Shown here piece after piece: positions 16,152 through 24,431 of a DNA stretch of 64,000 bases. A model generated the notes under the pieces. That model was not told where the DNA came from and searched no databases. It saw nothing but the letters and a program-made list of their open reading frames with translations. Position 1 is the stretch's first letter. Each line of letters opens with the position of its first letter. The translations under genes and the position numbers were made by a program. Source of the stretch: Terriglobia bacterium (GTDB taxonomy: Bacteria; Acidobacteriota; Thermoanaerobaculia; Thermoanaerobaculales; Thermoanaerobaculaceae); the NCBI GenBank assembly GCA_020073245.1, contig JAIQFQ010000016.1, positions 1 to 64,000 on the forward strand, written 5' to 3'.

Positions 16152-19072
16152 CACGCCGTCCGGTTTCCGAGCGTGAGCACGACCTTCAGGCACCGCCCGC
16201 AGAGGTCCGGGTGTTCGGGATGGCCGGCCTTCGGGAGCAACTGCCAGCAGCGCGGGCACGCCTGGCCATCCGCTCTGCGGACGCCGATGAAGAGATTCTC
16301 GTACGCCATCGAGATGCTGTGGTACTGGTACTTCTCGGTGACAAACTCGACTTGCGAAACGATGCAGAGCTCCTCGAGCGTCACGCGGCAGACTGCGAGA
16401 TCCTGCGCCAGCCTGGCCCGGCCTTCGGGCTTTTCGGCGAACAGCACCAGCGCCGCTTCGAGCGACTTGCCGAACTCACCCTGCTGGCGGTGGACCTCGA
16501 GCTCCTTGTTGACCTCCTCGCGCAGTTCCAGCAGCCTAAGGAAACGGGCATCGGCATCGGCGTCGTCGGCTGCGTCCTCGAGCAATTCGAGGGTCTCGAG
16601 ATGAACCGACCCATCGTGGTTGCCAGGGAGGTGGGCCCACGCCTCGTCCGCGGTGAACGCGAGCACCGGCGCCATCGCGGTCATGAGCATGCGGGCGAGG
16701 CGGTACAGGACGGTCTGAGCCGAGCGTCGCTCCGGCGAGGACGGATGCGAGCAGTACAGCCTGTCCTTGAGCACATCGAGGTAGACGGCCGAGAGGTCCA
16801 CGGAGCAGAAGTTGTTGAGGGCGTGGTAAACGGTGTGGAACTCGTAGCCTTCGTATGCGGCGCGGATGCGCTGCGCAAGCCTCTTGCCGCGGCGCAGGAA
16901 GTGGGCGTCGAGCGGCAGCAGCCGCGCGGCCGGCACCGCGTCGCCAGGCGGATCGAAGCCGTTGAGGTTGGAAACGAGAAAGCGCAGCGTGTTGCGGACC
17001 TTGCGGTACGCGTCGGCGGTGCGGGTCATGCTCTCCTCGGAGAAGGGCATGTCCTCGCGGAAGTCCACCGACGAGGCCCAGAGCCGGAGCACGTCCGCCC
17101 CATACTTGGCGGTCACCGCCATCGGGGAGACAGCGTTGCCGATCGACTTCGACATCTTCTTGCCATCGGCGTCGAGTACGTGGCCGTGGACCAGCACCGT
17201 ACGGTACGGCGCGGCGTTGTGGGTCACGACACCGACGAGGAGCGACGACTGGAACCACCCGCGGTACTGGTCGTGCGCCTCGAGGTAGAGGTCGGCGGGC
17301 CACGTGAGGTCCGGGAAGCGGCCGTTGTCGCACACCGCGAGGTGCGACGCCCCCGAGTCGAACCACACGTCGAGAATGTCGCGCTCCTTTTCCCAGGCGG
17401 TTCCGCCGCACTTCGGGCACTCCAGGCCGGGAGGGGCGAAGTCCGAAACCGGCCGCGCGTACCAGGCATCGGCGCCCTCGGTCGAGAACAGCTCCTCGAC
17501 ACGGGCGAAGAAGCTTCGGGTGGCCGCGGGGTCCGAACCGTCGGGCCAAACCGCCTTGCAGGACTCGTTCGCACACACGAGGACGGTGATCGGCGAACCC
17601 CAGCGCCGCTGGCGGGAGACGCACCACTCGAAGCGGTTCTCCACCATCCCGTGAATTCGCGCTTGCCCCCATTGCGGCAGCCAGGTGGCCTTTGCGATCT
17701 CCTCGAGCGCGCGGGCGCGCAGATCGAGACGAGCGTTCGGCGCGGCGTCCGGAGTCAGGGCGATGAAGTACTGTTCGGTCGCGCGGAAGATCACTGGATT
17801 GTGGCACCGCCAACAGTGCGGATACTCGTGCTCGCCCGTGCCGGATGCGAGCAGGGCGCCAACACGGTCGAGTTCGGCGGTGACGCGCGGGTTGGCCTCG
17901 AAGACATGGACGCCCGCGAGGTCCCCCACCTCGGCGGTGTAGCGGCCGCGGTCGTCGAGCGGGGAGATGATGGGGATACCCTCGAGCTTTCCGGTGCGGA
18001 AGTCGTCCTCGCCGTGGCCCGGGGCGGTGTGCACCAGCCCGGTGCCGGTGTCGAGGGTCACGTACTCGGCGGGCACGATGACGAACGCCTTCGAACCCTC
18101 GGGGAGCGTCGCGCGCCAACCCAACGGCAACGGGTGGGTGTAGCGCTGGCCGACGAGAGCGGCACCCTTGACGGGTCGGCCAAGAGGCTTCAGGAGATCG
18201 GAGGTGCTGTTGCCTTCGTTCGTGAATGCATTCGGGACCACCGACCGCCAGAGCTTCTCCGCGATGACGAGGTCGCCCTTCGGGGTGGGGACCAGAACGT
18301 AGTCGGCGTCCGCGTGGACCGCGATCGCGAGGTTGGACGGGATCGTCCACGGCGTCGTGGTCCAGATCACGAACGACAGCGGCGCGTTGCCGTTCAGGCC
18401 GAAGAGCTGCCGCACGGCCGACGGGTCCGCGGCCGGGAAGGCAACCGTGATCTCGGGGTCCTGCCGGGTGGCGTACTCGAGCTCCGCCTCGGCGAGCGCC
18501 GTGCGGCAGTGCCAGCACCAGCGAATGGACTTGCGCTCGCGGTACAGGAGCCCCTGCTCCACGACCTTGCCCAGGGCGACCGCAATGTCCGCCTCGTACC
18601 GGGGCGACATCGTGAGGTAGGGCGTGTCCCAGGTGCCGACGCCGCCGAGGCGGCGAAACTCCTCCCGCTGCACGCCGACGAACCGCTCGGCGTACGCACG
18701 ACAGGCGGCGCGCACCTCGAGGTCCGACATGGTCAGCTTGCGCCCGCCGAGCTCTCGGTCGACCTTCTGCTCGATCGGCAAGCCGTGGCAGTCCCAGCCG
18801 GGGACGAACGGAACGTCGTAGCCGAGCATGGCCCGCGAGCGCACGACGAGGTCCTTGAGGATCTTGTTGAATGCGGTCCCGAGGTGGATGTGCTCGTTGG
18901 CGTAGGGCGGCCCGTCGTGGAGGACGAAACGTGCTGCACCCGCGCGGGCGGCGCGCATCCGACCGTAGAGGTCTCCCGCCTCCCACCGTGCGAGCCGATC
19001 GGGCTCGCGGCGCGCGGCGTCCGCGCGCATCGGGAACTCCGTGGCAGGGAGGTTGAGCGTTTCCTTGTACAT
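16151..19072 (-). CDS. ileS: Isoleucyl-tRNA synthetase
   Basis: 973-residue class I aminoacyl-tRNA synthetase. The HIGH-type motif is HIHLG (about residues 61-65). A large editing domain carries TTTPWTIPSNLAI and the threonine-rich region. KMSKS is near residue 640, and a C-terminal zinc ribbon has CPRCW plus CGRC in the last 40 residues. Start ATG 19072 (MYKETLNLP) has AAGGGG 6 nt upstream; a GTG 15 nt further 5' is the alternative. Followed directly by lspA and lgt. Bacterial (type 1) domain order is intact. Confidence 0.97.
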   Translation of the reverse strand: MYKETLNLPATEFPMRADAARREPDRLARWEAGDLYGRMRAARAGAARFVLHDGPPYANEHIHLGTAFNKILKDLVVRSRAMLGYDVPFVPGWDCHGLPIEQKVDRELGGRKLTMSDLEVRAACRAYAERFVGVQREEFRRLGGVGTWDTPYLTMSPRYEADIAVALGKVVEQGLLYRERKSIRWCWHCRTALAEAELEYATRQDPEITVAFPAADPSAVRQLFGLNGNAPLSFVIWTTTPWTIPSNLAIAVHADADYVLVPTPKGDLVIAEKLWRSVVPNAFTNEGNSTSDLLKPLGRPVKGAALVGQRYTHPLPLGWRATLPEGSKAFVIVPAEYVTLDTGTGLVHTAPGHGEDDFRTGKLEGIPIISPLDDRGRYTAEVGDLAGVHVFEANPRVTAELDRVGALLASGTGEHEYPHCWRCHNPVIFRATEQYFIALTPDAAPNARLDLRARALEEIAKATWLPQWGQARIHGMVENRFEWCVSRQRRWGSPITVLVCANESCKAVWPDGSDPAATRSFFARVEELFSTEGADAWYARPVSDFAPPGLECPKCGGTAWEKERDILDVWFDSGASHLAVCDNGRFPDLTWPADLYLEAHDQYRGWFQSSLLVGVVTHNAAPYRTVLVHGHVLDADGKKMSKSIGNAVSPMAVTAKYGADVLRLWASSVDFREDMPFSEESMTRTADAYRKVRNTLRFLVSNLNGFDPPGDAVPAARLLPLDAHFLRRGKRLAQRIRAAYEGYEFHTVYHALNNFCSVDLSAVYLDVLKDRLYCSHPSSPERRSAQTVLYRLARMLMTAMAPVLAFTADEAWAHLPGNHDGSVHLETLELLEDAADDADADARFLRLLELREEVNKELEVHRQQGEFGKSLEAALVLFAEKPEGRARLAQDLAVCRVTLEELCIVSQVEFVTEKYQYHSISMAYENLFIGVRRADGQACPRCWQLLPKAGHPEHPDLCGRCLKVVLTLGNRTA

Positions 19073-19148
19073 GCCGTGCCCCTTCACAGTCGCGCCTTCC
19101 GCATCCGGGGCGCGAAATGCCTAACCCTACGCAGGATGAAGTGCCCCG

Positions 19149-19520
19149 TCAAGCGGGGACGAGGCGCCCGACCTCCTCGATCACGTGCTGGAGGGAGAAC
19201 GGCTTGGTGATATACGCCGCCGCATTCAGCTCACGTCCGCGGTGGACTTCTGCCGCGAGGGCGTGGGCGGTGAGGAAGACCACCGGTGTGCGGCAGTGGC
19301 GCGGATCGTCACGGAGCCGCTCCGCGAGCTGGAATCCGTTCATCGGGGAGCCGAGCGACACGTCGAGGATCAGACACTGCACGGGCGCCGTCTCGAGAAT
19401 CGCCAGCGCCTCATCGGCACTGGCCGCCTCGATCGCAACGTACCCCGCGCGCCGCAGCTTGAAGGCGAGGATCCGGAGGATGTAGGGCTCGTCGTCCACG
19501 ATAAGCACTCGAGCAGGCAC
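19149..19520 (-). CDS. Single-domain response regulator (CheY-like receiver)
   Basis: 123 residues, one receiver domain only. The acidic pocket DDEP, the phospho-acceptor aspartate in LILDVSLG, the switch threonine in FLTAH and the lysine in ITKPF are all present. No output domain follows. Start GTG 19520 is chosen because a TATACT box ends 7 nt upstream; longer upstream translation is repeat-derived. It lies 76 nt upstream of ileS on the same strand, with no partner kinase adjacent. It could serve a distant kinase or the chemosensory cluster nearby. Confidence 0.85.
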   Translation of the reverse strand: MPARVLIVDDEPYILRILAFKLRRAGYVAIEAASADEALAILETAPVQCLILDVSLGSPMNGFQLAERLRDDPRHCRTPVVFLTAHALAAEVHRGRELNAAAYITKPFSLQHVIEEVGRLVPA

Positions 19521-19527
19521 AAACGTC

Positions 19528-19533
19528 AGTATA
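19528..19533 (-). promoter_or_regulatory. -10 box (TATACT) for a leaderless receiver-domain mRNA
   Basis: TATACT at 19533-19528 on the minus strand, 7 nt before GTG 19520. The predicted transcript starts at the GTG. Confidence 0.6.
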
Positions 19534-19559
19534 GCGACAGCCCGTGCAACGCTCGGGGC

Positions 19560-19775
19560 GCTGCCGGCGTCGGACCTCTCGCTGCGTTGCGCTTCGCGGC
19601 CTCGCGTCCTCATGTAGCCTCCGGCTACACTCCGGCGCGGGCCGCTCGCGCGCCTTGCGATAGGCCCAACGGCGGCAGCGCGGCTACCCGCTGTGGCGCG
19701 AGGTCCTGCCTTCGACTCTGTGGTCTTGTCTCCCTCGGACCACGGGCCACTGACCACCGGCCACGCCTCTGCGGG
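19560..19775 (+). repeat. Multi-hairpin intergenic element, copy R2
   Basis: Shares the downstream modules of R1 and R3. The hairpin GTAGCC-TCC-GGCTAC is at 19614-19628. Next come a GGCGCG...CGCGCC stem, then the conserved ATAGGCCCAACGGCGG and GCGGCTAC segments, then CCTGCCTTC and a GGACCACGGGCCAC tail. It lacks the GGGGGGTC/GACCCCCC stem module. Sits between acpS and the response regulator gene. Confidence 0.65.
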
Positions 19776-19779
19776 TTTG

Positions 19780-20145
19780 TCAGCTCTCCAGGATGACGAC
19801 CGCGACTGCGACGCCGGCGGCGTGCGTGATCGAGAGGTGGGCGGTGCGAACGCCGAGCGTCTCCGCCAGCGAGGCAGCCGCGCCGGTGAGCGTGAGGCGG
19901 GGCGCGCCGTCGGACGTTCGACTCACGACGGGATCGCGCCAGCCGACGCCCAACCCCCAACCGGACCCGAGCGCCTTGAAGGCGGCTTCCTTGGCGGCCA
20001 GGACGCCGGCGACGTGACCCGCGTCGTCCGGGCGCAGCACCTCGCCCGGGGCACAACAGCGCGACAGGAGGCGCGCGCCGTGGCGCGAGAGCATCCTCTC
20101 CGCACGCGCGACGCTCACGAGGTCGAGCCCGACGCCGACGATCAC
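19780..20145 (-). CDS. acpS: Holo-[acyl-carrier-protein] synthase
   Basis: 121 residues, the usual AcpS length. It transfers 4'-phosphopantetheine from CoA to acyl carrier protein. Motifs are VGVGLDLVSVARAERM (Mg-binding aspartate) and LAAKEAAFKALG (catalytic glutamate and lysine), with a C-terminal SITHAAGVAVAVVI strand. Start GTG 20145 is preceded by GAGGAAGG and overlaps the stop of the small membrane protein gene by 4 nt (GTGA), indicating coupled translation. Confidence 0.94.
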   Translation of the reverse strand: MIVGVGLDLVSVARAERMLSRHGARLLSRCCAPGEVLRPDDAGHVAGVLAAKEAAFKALGSGWGLGVGWRDPVVSRTSDGAPRLTLTGAAASLAETLGVRTAHLSITHAAGVAVAVVILES

Positions 20146-20390
20146 GCCTTCCTCGCCGCCCTGTCGAGCCATCCCCACGCGGCCGCGAAGTGAACGATGC
20201 CGAACCCCGACAGTGCACCGCGCAGGCTCGGATCGTCGAGCCAGGTCATGAGCCAGAACGGTGCCGCCGGGACGACCCTGACGGCCCAGAACCGGCTCCA
20301 GGGCGCGAGCACCAGGAACCACCCGGCGGCGATGAGGTAGACCACGACGACGAGGAGCAGGGTCGCGCGCAGCGGTGTCCCACCTAGCAC
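20142..20390 (-). CDS. Small two-helix membrane protein, unknown function
   Basis: 82 residues with a strong hydrophobic segment (LLLVVVVYLIAAGWFLVLAP) and a second one after WFLMTWLDD-type polar residues. I do not recognise the family. The start is inferred as GTG 20390 because TACAAT ends 6 nt upstream. Its last codon overlaps acpS by 4 nt, so both are made from one message. It could be membrane-localising or simply co-transcribed. Confidence 0.6.
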   Translation of the reverse strand: MLGGTPLRATLLLVVVVYLIAAGWFLVLAPWSRFWAVRVVPAAPFWLMTWLDDPSLRGALSGFGIVHFAAAWGWLDRAARKA

Positions 20391-20396
20391 AAGCGG

Positions 20397-20402
20397 ATTG
20401 TA
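20397..20402 (-). promoter_or_regulatory. -10 box (TACAAT) for a leaderless mRNA
   Basis: TACAAT at 20402-20397 on the minus strand, 6 nt before GTG 20390. No ribosome site intervenes. Confidence 0.5.
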
Positions 20403-20461
20403 CGCGAGAGCAGGCAGAGCTACCCACGGCCCAGACAGCTGCGCCCCACGCGTGGCGAGTC

Positions 20462-21934
20462 TCAGTTGGACCGGCCGAGCAGCGCGTCCCGGCAACGCTG
20501 GCGGGCCTGCTCGGCGCCTGGAAGCGGCAACCCCGCGAGCGCCTCCACCGCGTGTGCCCTGCCCCCGGCAAGCGTAGCCATCACCTCCCGGTACTCGAGC
20601 GCGGCCCGTTGCTCGTTGGCCACCCGACGCAACGCGTCGGCCAGGAGCAGCCGTACTTGGAACAGCCCCGGGTCGAGGAACAGGGCGGCCCGGTAGGACG
20701 CGGCGGCCATCTGGGTACGACCGGAGACGTCGTGCAGGAAGCCCTCGAAGGCGTGTGTCGCGGGGTCCGAGGGATCGGCGAGGAGCACCTGGTCCAGCAG
20801 CTCTGCGGCGCGATCGATTCGGCCTTCGACAAGGCTCCGCACGGCGGCGTGAAGGCGCTCCTGCGTGCCGGTGAGACCGGGGTCCGGGGTCCGGGGTCCG
20901 GGCACCGGGCTGGCCTCTGCAGGTGGCGCTCCGTGAGCAGTGCGCGCCTCACGGCCATGGACATCTCGGGGCGGGCTCCCCGGGTGTGCCGTGGTCCTCT
21001 GCGTATCCAGGGGCTCACCCTGGTCGGGCACCGCTCGCAGCCGGGCCCGTTGTTCAGCTCCTTCTCCCCGGACTCCGGGCCCCGGACCCCGGTCCCCGAG
21101 GTGGGTGGACCGGGGCGCAGTGCGGCGGTAGCAGAAACAGTCCTCCAGGTCCACTGGCTCGAGGTCGCCTGAGAGCTGCCACAGCGTCTCCGCCGGTCCG
21201 AGAAAGAGCACGCCGTCTGGAGTGAGGGCGCGGGCGATCGCCGCTGCCACGCGGCGTTGCGATTCCGGTCGGAAATAGATCAGGACGTTTCGCAGGAAGA
21301 TCACATCGAACGACCCGGGCTCGACCGGCAGCGGCTCGTTCACGAGGTTGGCGGCACGGTACTCGATTCGGCGCGCGATCTCGGGGGACACTTCGAACGA
21401 ATCGCCGCGTCGCACGAAATAGCGTTCCCGCAGATGCGCGGGGACCTGAGAAACGGCGCGTTCGCCGAACACGCCCGCCCGAGCGGCCGCCAGCGCCTCC
21501 TCGTCCACGTCGGTGGCGAGAATGCGCCAGTCCCCGTGAGCGACCTCGCCGCACTCGGCGAGCACGATTGCCAGGGTGGTCGGCTCCTCGCCACGGGCGC
21601 ACCCGGCGGACCACACCCGGAGGGAGTTTCGGCTCGTGTGGGCGGCGCCGAGACGCGGCAGGACGGTGGAGGCAAGGGCCGCGAAGTGCTGCGGGTGGCG
21701 GAAGAGAAACGATTCCTTGATCGTGATGTGCGGCAGAAGACAGCTCCACTCCCCGGGGAGGTCCCCGAGCGCAAGCGCCCGCACGTAGGCCGGCACGCCC
21801 CCGAGGCGGAGGCTGGCTGCGCGCCGCTTCGCGGTGTCGGCGAGGAACGGGTAGTGGCCGGGCAGGATCACATTTCCGCTCACCCGCTCGATGAGCGCGG
21901 CTAGGTCGGCAACGGGATCGGTTGTGTCGCTCAC
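20462..21934 (-). CDS. cheR: CheR methyltransferase with C-terminal TPR region (WspC-like)
   Basis: 490 residues. The N-terminal CheR all-alpha and SAM-dependent methyltransferase domain spans about residues 10-270 (ITIKESFLFRHPQHF, VWSAGCARGEEPTTLAI, DVIFLRNVLIYF). A low-complexity linker (about 275-350) and a TPR-like helical tail follow. CheR methylates glutamates on chemoreceptors using S-adenosylmethionine; TPR-bearing CheR is typical of the Wsp and Frz-like clusters. Its GTG overlaps the stop of the REC-GGDEF gene by 4 nt. The linker DNA is an inverted heptamer repeat (D1), which is unusual for coding sequence. Confidence 0.92.
   Translation of the reverse strand: MSDTTDPVADLAALIERVSGNVILPGHYPFLADTAKRRAASLRLGGVPAYVRALALGDLPGEWSCLLPHITIKESFLFRHPQHFAALASTVLPRLGAAHTSRNSLRVWSAGCARGEEPTTLAIVLAECGEVAHGDWRILATDVDEEALAAARAGVFGERAVSQVPAHLRERYFVRRGDSFEVSPEIARRIEYRAANLVNEPLPVEPGSFDVIFLRNVLIYFRPESQRRVAAAIARALTPDGVLFLGPAETLWQLSGDLEPVDLEDCFCYRRTAPRSTHLGDRGPGPGVRGEGAEQRARLRAVPDQGEPLDTQRTTAHPGSPPRDVHGREARTAHGAPPAEASPVPGPRTPDPGLTGTQERLHAAVRSLVEGRIDRAAELLDQVLLADPSDPATHAFEGFLHDVSGRTQMAAASYRAALFLDPGLFQVRLLLADALRRVANEQRAALEYREVMATLAGGRAHAVEALAGLPLPGAEQARQRCRDALLGRSN
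20875..21098 (+). repeat. Inverted heptamer repeat pair D1 inside cheR
   Basis: The left arm 20875-20910 is GGGGTCC repeated three times then GGGCACC. The right arm 21066-21098 is made of CGGACCC-type units, the reverse complement of the left arm. The arms are about 155 nt apart. The cheR frame remains open through both arms and the spacer and encodes a Pro/Gly/Arg-rich linker. The same family occurs between genes at 57829-57968 and 53505-53539. Confidence 0.75.
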
Positions 21935-23355
21935 GGGCGCACGCAGTTACGGCCCGCCGCCTTGGCCTGATAGAGACGGGAGTCCGCAAGGCTCACCAAG
22001 GTATCGGCGGTGGCACCGGCTGCAAGCTCAGCGTGCGAGGCCACGCCGAACGAGGCCGTGAGCGTGACGGACGCGCCCGATGGAAGCGCGGCCGGGTGCT
22101 CGGCGACGGCGCGCCTCAGGCGTTCGGCCACCCGCCGCGCCGCTTCCAGGTCGGTCTCCGGAAGCACAGCCAGGAACTCCTCCCCACCGTAGCGCCCACA
22201 GGCATCCGAGACGCGGAGGACTCGTGTCAGGGCCGAGGCCGCCGCACAGAGCGCCGTGTCGCCTGCAACGTGGCCGTGCGTGTCATTGACCCGCTTGAAG
22301 AAGTCGAGGTCGCAGATGATCACCGCGACGTTACGGCCGTGGCGGTCGGCGCGCTCGAGCTCGTGGCCGAGAACCTCATGGATGGCGCGGTGATTCAGCA
22401 GGCGGGTGAGGCCATCGAGGGTGGAGAGCTCCTGGAGGCGCTGCCCGAGCCTGGCGTTGTCGAGTACCAGGCCCGCGTGCGTGGTGAGATCTTGGATGAG
22501 GTGTCGGGAGGTCGATTCGAATTGCTGCGGCTCGCTGGGCGAGAGGGCAAGGAGCCCCGAGGCGCCGCGTAGCGGCAGGGCGAACGAAACGATGTTCGAG
22601 GCATCGGCGTCGCCGTCGCCGTCGGTCGCACCGGTCAGGACGACGTCAGGGATGACCCTTGGGCCAGGGTCCATCGTCGCGAGCACCGTGCTTACGAAAC
22701 GCTCCGCCGCTCGGAGGGAGACCGGCTTTGTGATGAGTACGTGAAGCGTGGCGGCATCCGGCTCGGTAACGCCTATGGCCAGGAGGTTTGCGTCGACCAC
22801 CCTGGCGACCACCTGGAGGGTTTCGCGGCCCGCGGCGTGCAGGTCGGTTGCGCCGAGGCACCGTTCCAGCAGGGTGTTCACCAGCGTCGCGTGCAGGAGA
22901 CTGGCGTCGAGCTGCCGGACGACCCGTCCGAGGACGTCCAGCGGCCCCAGCTCCGGCGTGGCATGAGAGCGCTCCGTCGTGGGCCCGCGCGAGGCGAGGC
23001 GGCCGACGGTCGCAACCAACTCCGCCGGCTCGCAATCCTTCGTGAGATACGCGTCCGCTCCGATGCGCGAACCCCAGAAGCGCGAGGGGGCCTCGCCGTG
23101 GCTCGTGAGGATCACGACCGGCATCGACGCGGTTGACGGCTCGCTCTTCAATAGGCGCAGGAGCTGGTGCCCGTCCATCACGGGCATGTCAAGGTCGGTG
23201 ACCACGACCGACGGCAGCTCCCGGAGCGCCACGAGAGCGCCCGCGGCGCCGTCGGAAGCCGCGGTGACGGCGAAGCCGGCCTTCTCCAGCGTGCGGGTGA
23301 GGAGGGTCCGTGCGAGGTCGCTGTCGTCCACGACCAGGACGCGGTGGCCGCTCAC
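21931..23355 (-). CDS. Response regulator diguanylate cyclase, REC-(GAF-like)-GGDEF (WspR-like)
   Basis: 474 residues. The N-terminal receiver domain has DDSD, the phospho-acceptor in VVTDLDMPVMDGH and a lysine in LTKDCEP. A central region of about 170 residues is compatible with a GAF fold. The C-terminal GGDEF domain has an intact RYGGEEF active site. RVSD five residues before the GGEEF matches the inhibitory I-site (RxxD). It should make c-di-GMP from GTP when phosphorylated. The start overlaps the cheB stop by 4 nt and the end overlaps the cheR start by 4 nt, fixing it in the chemosensory operon. Confidence 0.93.
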   Translation of the reverse strand: MSGHRVLVVDDSDLARTLLTRTLEKAGFAVTAASDGAAGALVALRELPSVVVTDLDMPVMDGHQLLRLLKSEPSTASMPVVILTSHGEAPSRFWGSRIGADAYLTKDCEPAELVATVGRLASRGPTTERSHATPELGPLDVLGRVVRQLDASLLHATLVNTLLERCLGATDLHAAGRETLQVVARVVDANLLAIGVTEPDAATLHVLITKPVSLRAAERFVSTVLATMDPGPRVIPDVVLTGATDGDGDADASNIVSFALPLRGASGLLALSPSEPQQFESTSRHLIQDLTTHAGLVLDNARLGQRLQELSTLDGLTRLLNHRAIHEVLGHELERADRHGRNVAVIICDLDFFKRVNDTHGHVAGDTALCAAASALTRVLRVSDACGRYGGEEFLAVLPETDLEAARRVAERLRRAVAEHPAALPSGASVTLTASFGVASHAELAAGATADTLVSLADSRLYQAKAAGRNCVRP

Positions 23356-24431
23356 GACCCACCCCTGGGCCAGCTCCGCGCGAGCAGCCTGCCGATCTCC
23401 TGCGGAGGGAGAGCGATGCTCGCAGCTCCGGCATCGAGCGCGGCCCGCGGCATGCCGAACACGACCGATGAGGCCTCGTCCTGAACCATCGTGAGGCCCC
23501 CGGCGCTACGGAGCGCCGCAAGGCCCTGAGCGCCGTCCGTCCCCATTCCGGTCAGCAACACCCCGGCCGTCAGGGTGGGGCAGGAGGCTGCGCACGAGAG
23601 GAAGAGCTCGTCGGCGGACGGTTTGTGAACGGACCGGGACTGGCGGGCGGCGTCGAGTCGCATGACCCCGCCGCCCTCGAGCAGGAGGTGGGCGCCGGCA
23701 GGGGCCACCCGGACCGCGCCTGGCGTCGCCACCTCACCGTCCTGTGCGACCCTCACATCCCTCCTGAGATCGGTCGCGAGCCACTCGGCGAAACCGTCCT
23801 CGAACCCGGGCGCGATATGCTGGACCACGAGAACGGCCGCAGGCGGCGCCGGCGGCAGCTCCGCCAACAAGGTGTGGACCGCCCACGGCCCTCCGGTCGA
23901 CGCCCCGATGGCCACGTAGCGAATCCGCGCAGCGCTGGAGTCGGCAACAGCACCGTTACCCGTTCCGTGGAGAGCCTTGGGCGTGGACCGGGTGTGAGGC
24001 TGGGGTGCCATCCTGCCAGTCCGGGCCTGGGCCGCCGCACGGATGGTGAGCGGCAACGTGCGAGCCAGCAGGTCCCATCCGGCGGGATCCTCGGGTTTCG
24101 GGATCACCTCGATCGCCCCGCGGCGCATCGCCTCGAACGAGGTCCGAACCTGGCTTCGGTTGGCTCTCGAGGTGACCACGAGGATCGGCGTCGGCCGCAC
24201 GGTCATGATCCTTTCGGTGGCGGCGAAGCCGTCCATCACGGGCATCTCAATGTCCATGAGGATCACGTCCGGGGCCAGCCGGATCGTCTGCTCGACCGCC
24301 TGAGCGCCGTCGCTTGCCTCGCCGAGGACCTGCAGGTCGGACACCCCGCCGATCAGGCGTCGCAGCACCGCCCGTACCGTCGGTGAGTCATCGACGATCA
24401 GCACACCCGTGGCGGGGAGCTCTCGCGTCAT
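23352..24431 (-). CDS. cheB: Chemotaxis response regulator protein-glutamate methylesterase
   Basis: 359 residues. The receiver domain (about 8-125) has DDSPTV, VILMDIEMPVMDG and a lysine in IPKPED. The CheB methylesterase domain (about 170-355) has the catalytic serine in AIGASTGGP, histidine in VVQHIAPGF and aspartate in GMGTDGAQG. It removes methyl groups from, or deamidates, chemoreceptor glutamines and glutamates. The ATG overlaps the cheA stop (ATGA). In the Wsp layout this corresponds to WspF, the negative arm of adaptation. Confidence 0.95.
   Translation of the reverse strand: MTRELPATGVLIVDDSPTVRAVLRRLIGGVSDLQVLGEASDGAQAVEQTIRLAPDVILMDIEMPVMDGFAATERIMTVRPTPILVVTSRANRSQVRTSFEAMRRGAIEVIPKPEDPAGWDLLARTLPLTIRAAAQARTGRMAPQPHTRSTPKALHGTGNGAVADSSAARIRYVAIGASTGGPWAVHTLLAELPPAPPAAVLVVQHIAPGFEDGFAEWLATDLRRDVRVAQDGEVATPGAVRVAPAGAHLLLEGGGVMRLDAARQSRSVHKPSADELFLSCAASCPTLTAGVLLTGMGTDGAQGLAALRSAGGLTMVQDEASSVVFGMPRAALDAGAASIALPPQEIGRLLARSWPRGGS

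Noticed and set aside
16211..19210. Open frame of about 1000 codons antisense to ileS
   Set aside because: High-GC antisense frame lacking stops; composition is Arg/Gly/Val-rich with no family motifs, while the opposite strand is an intact ileS.
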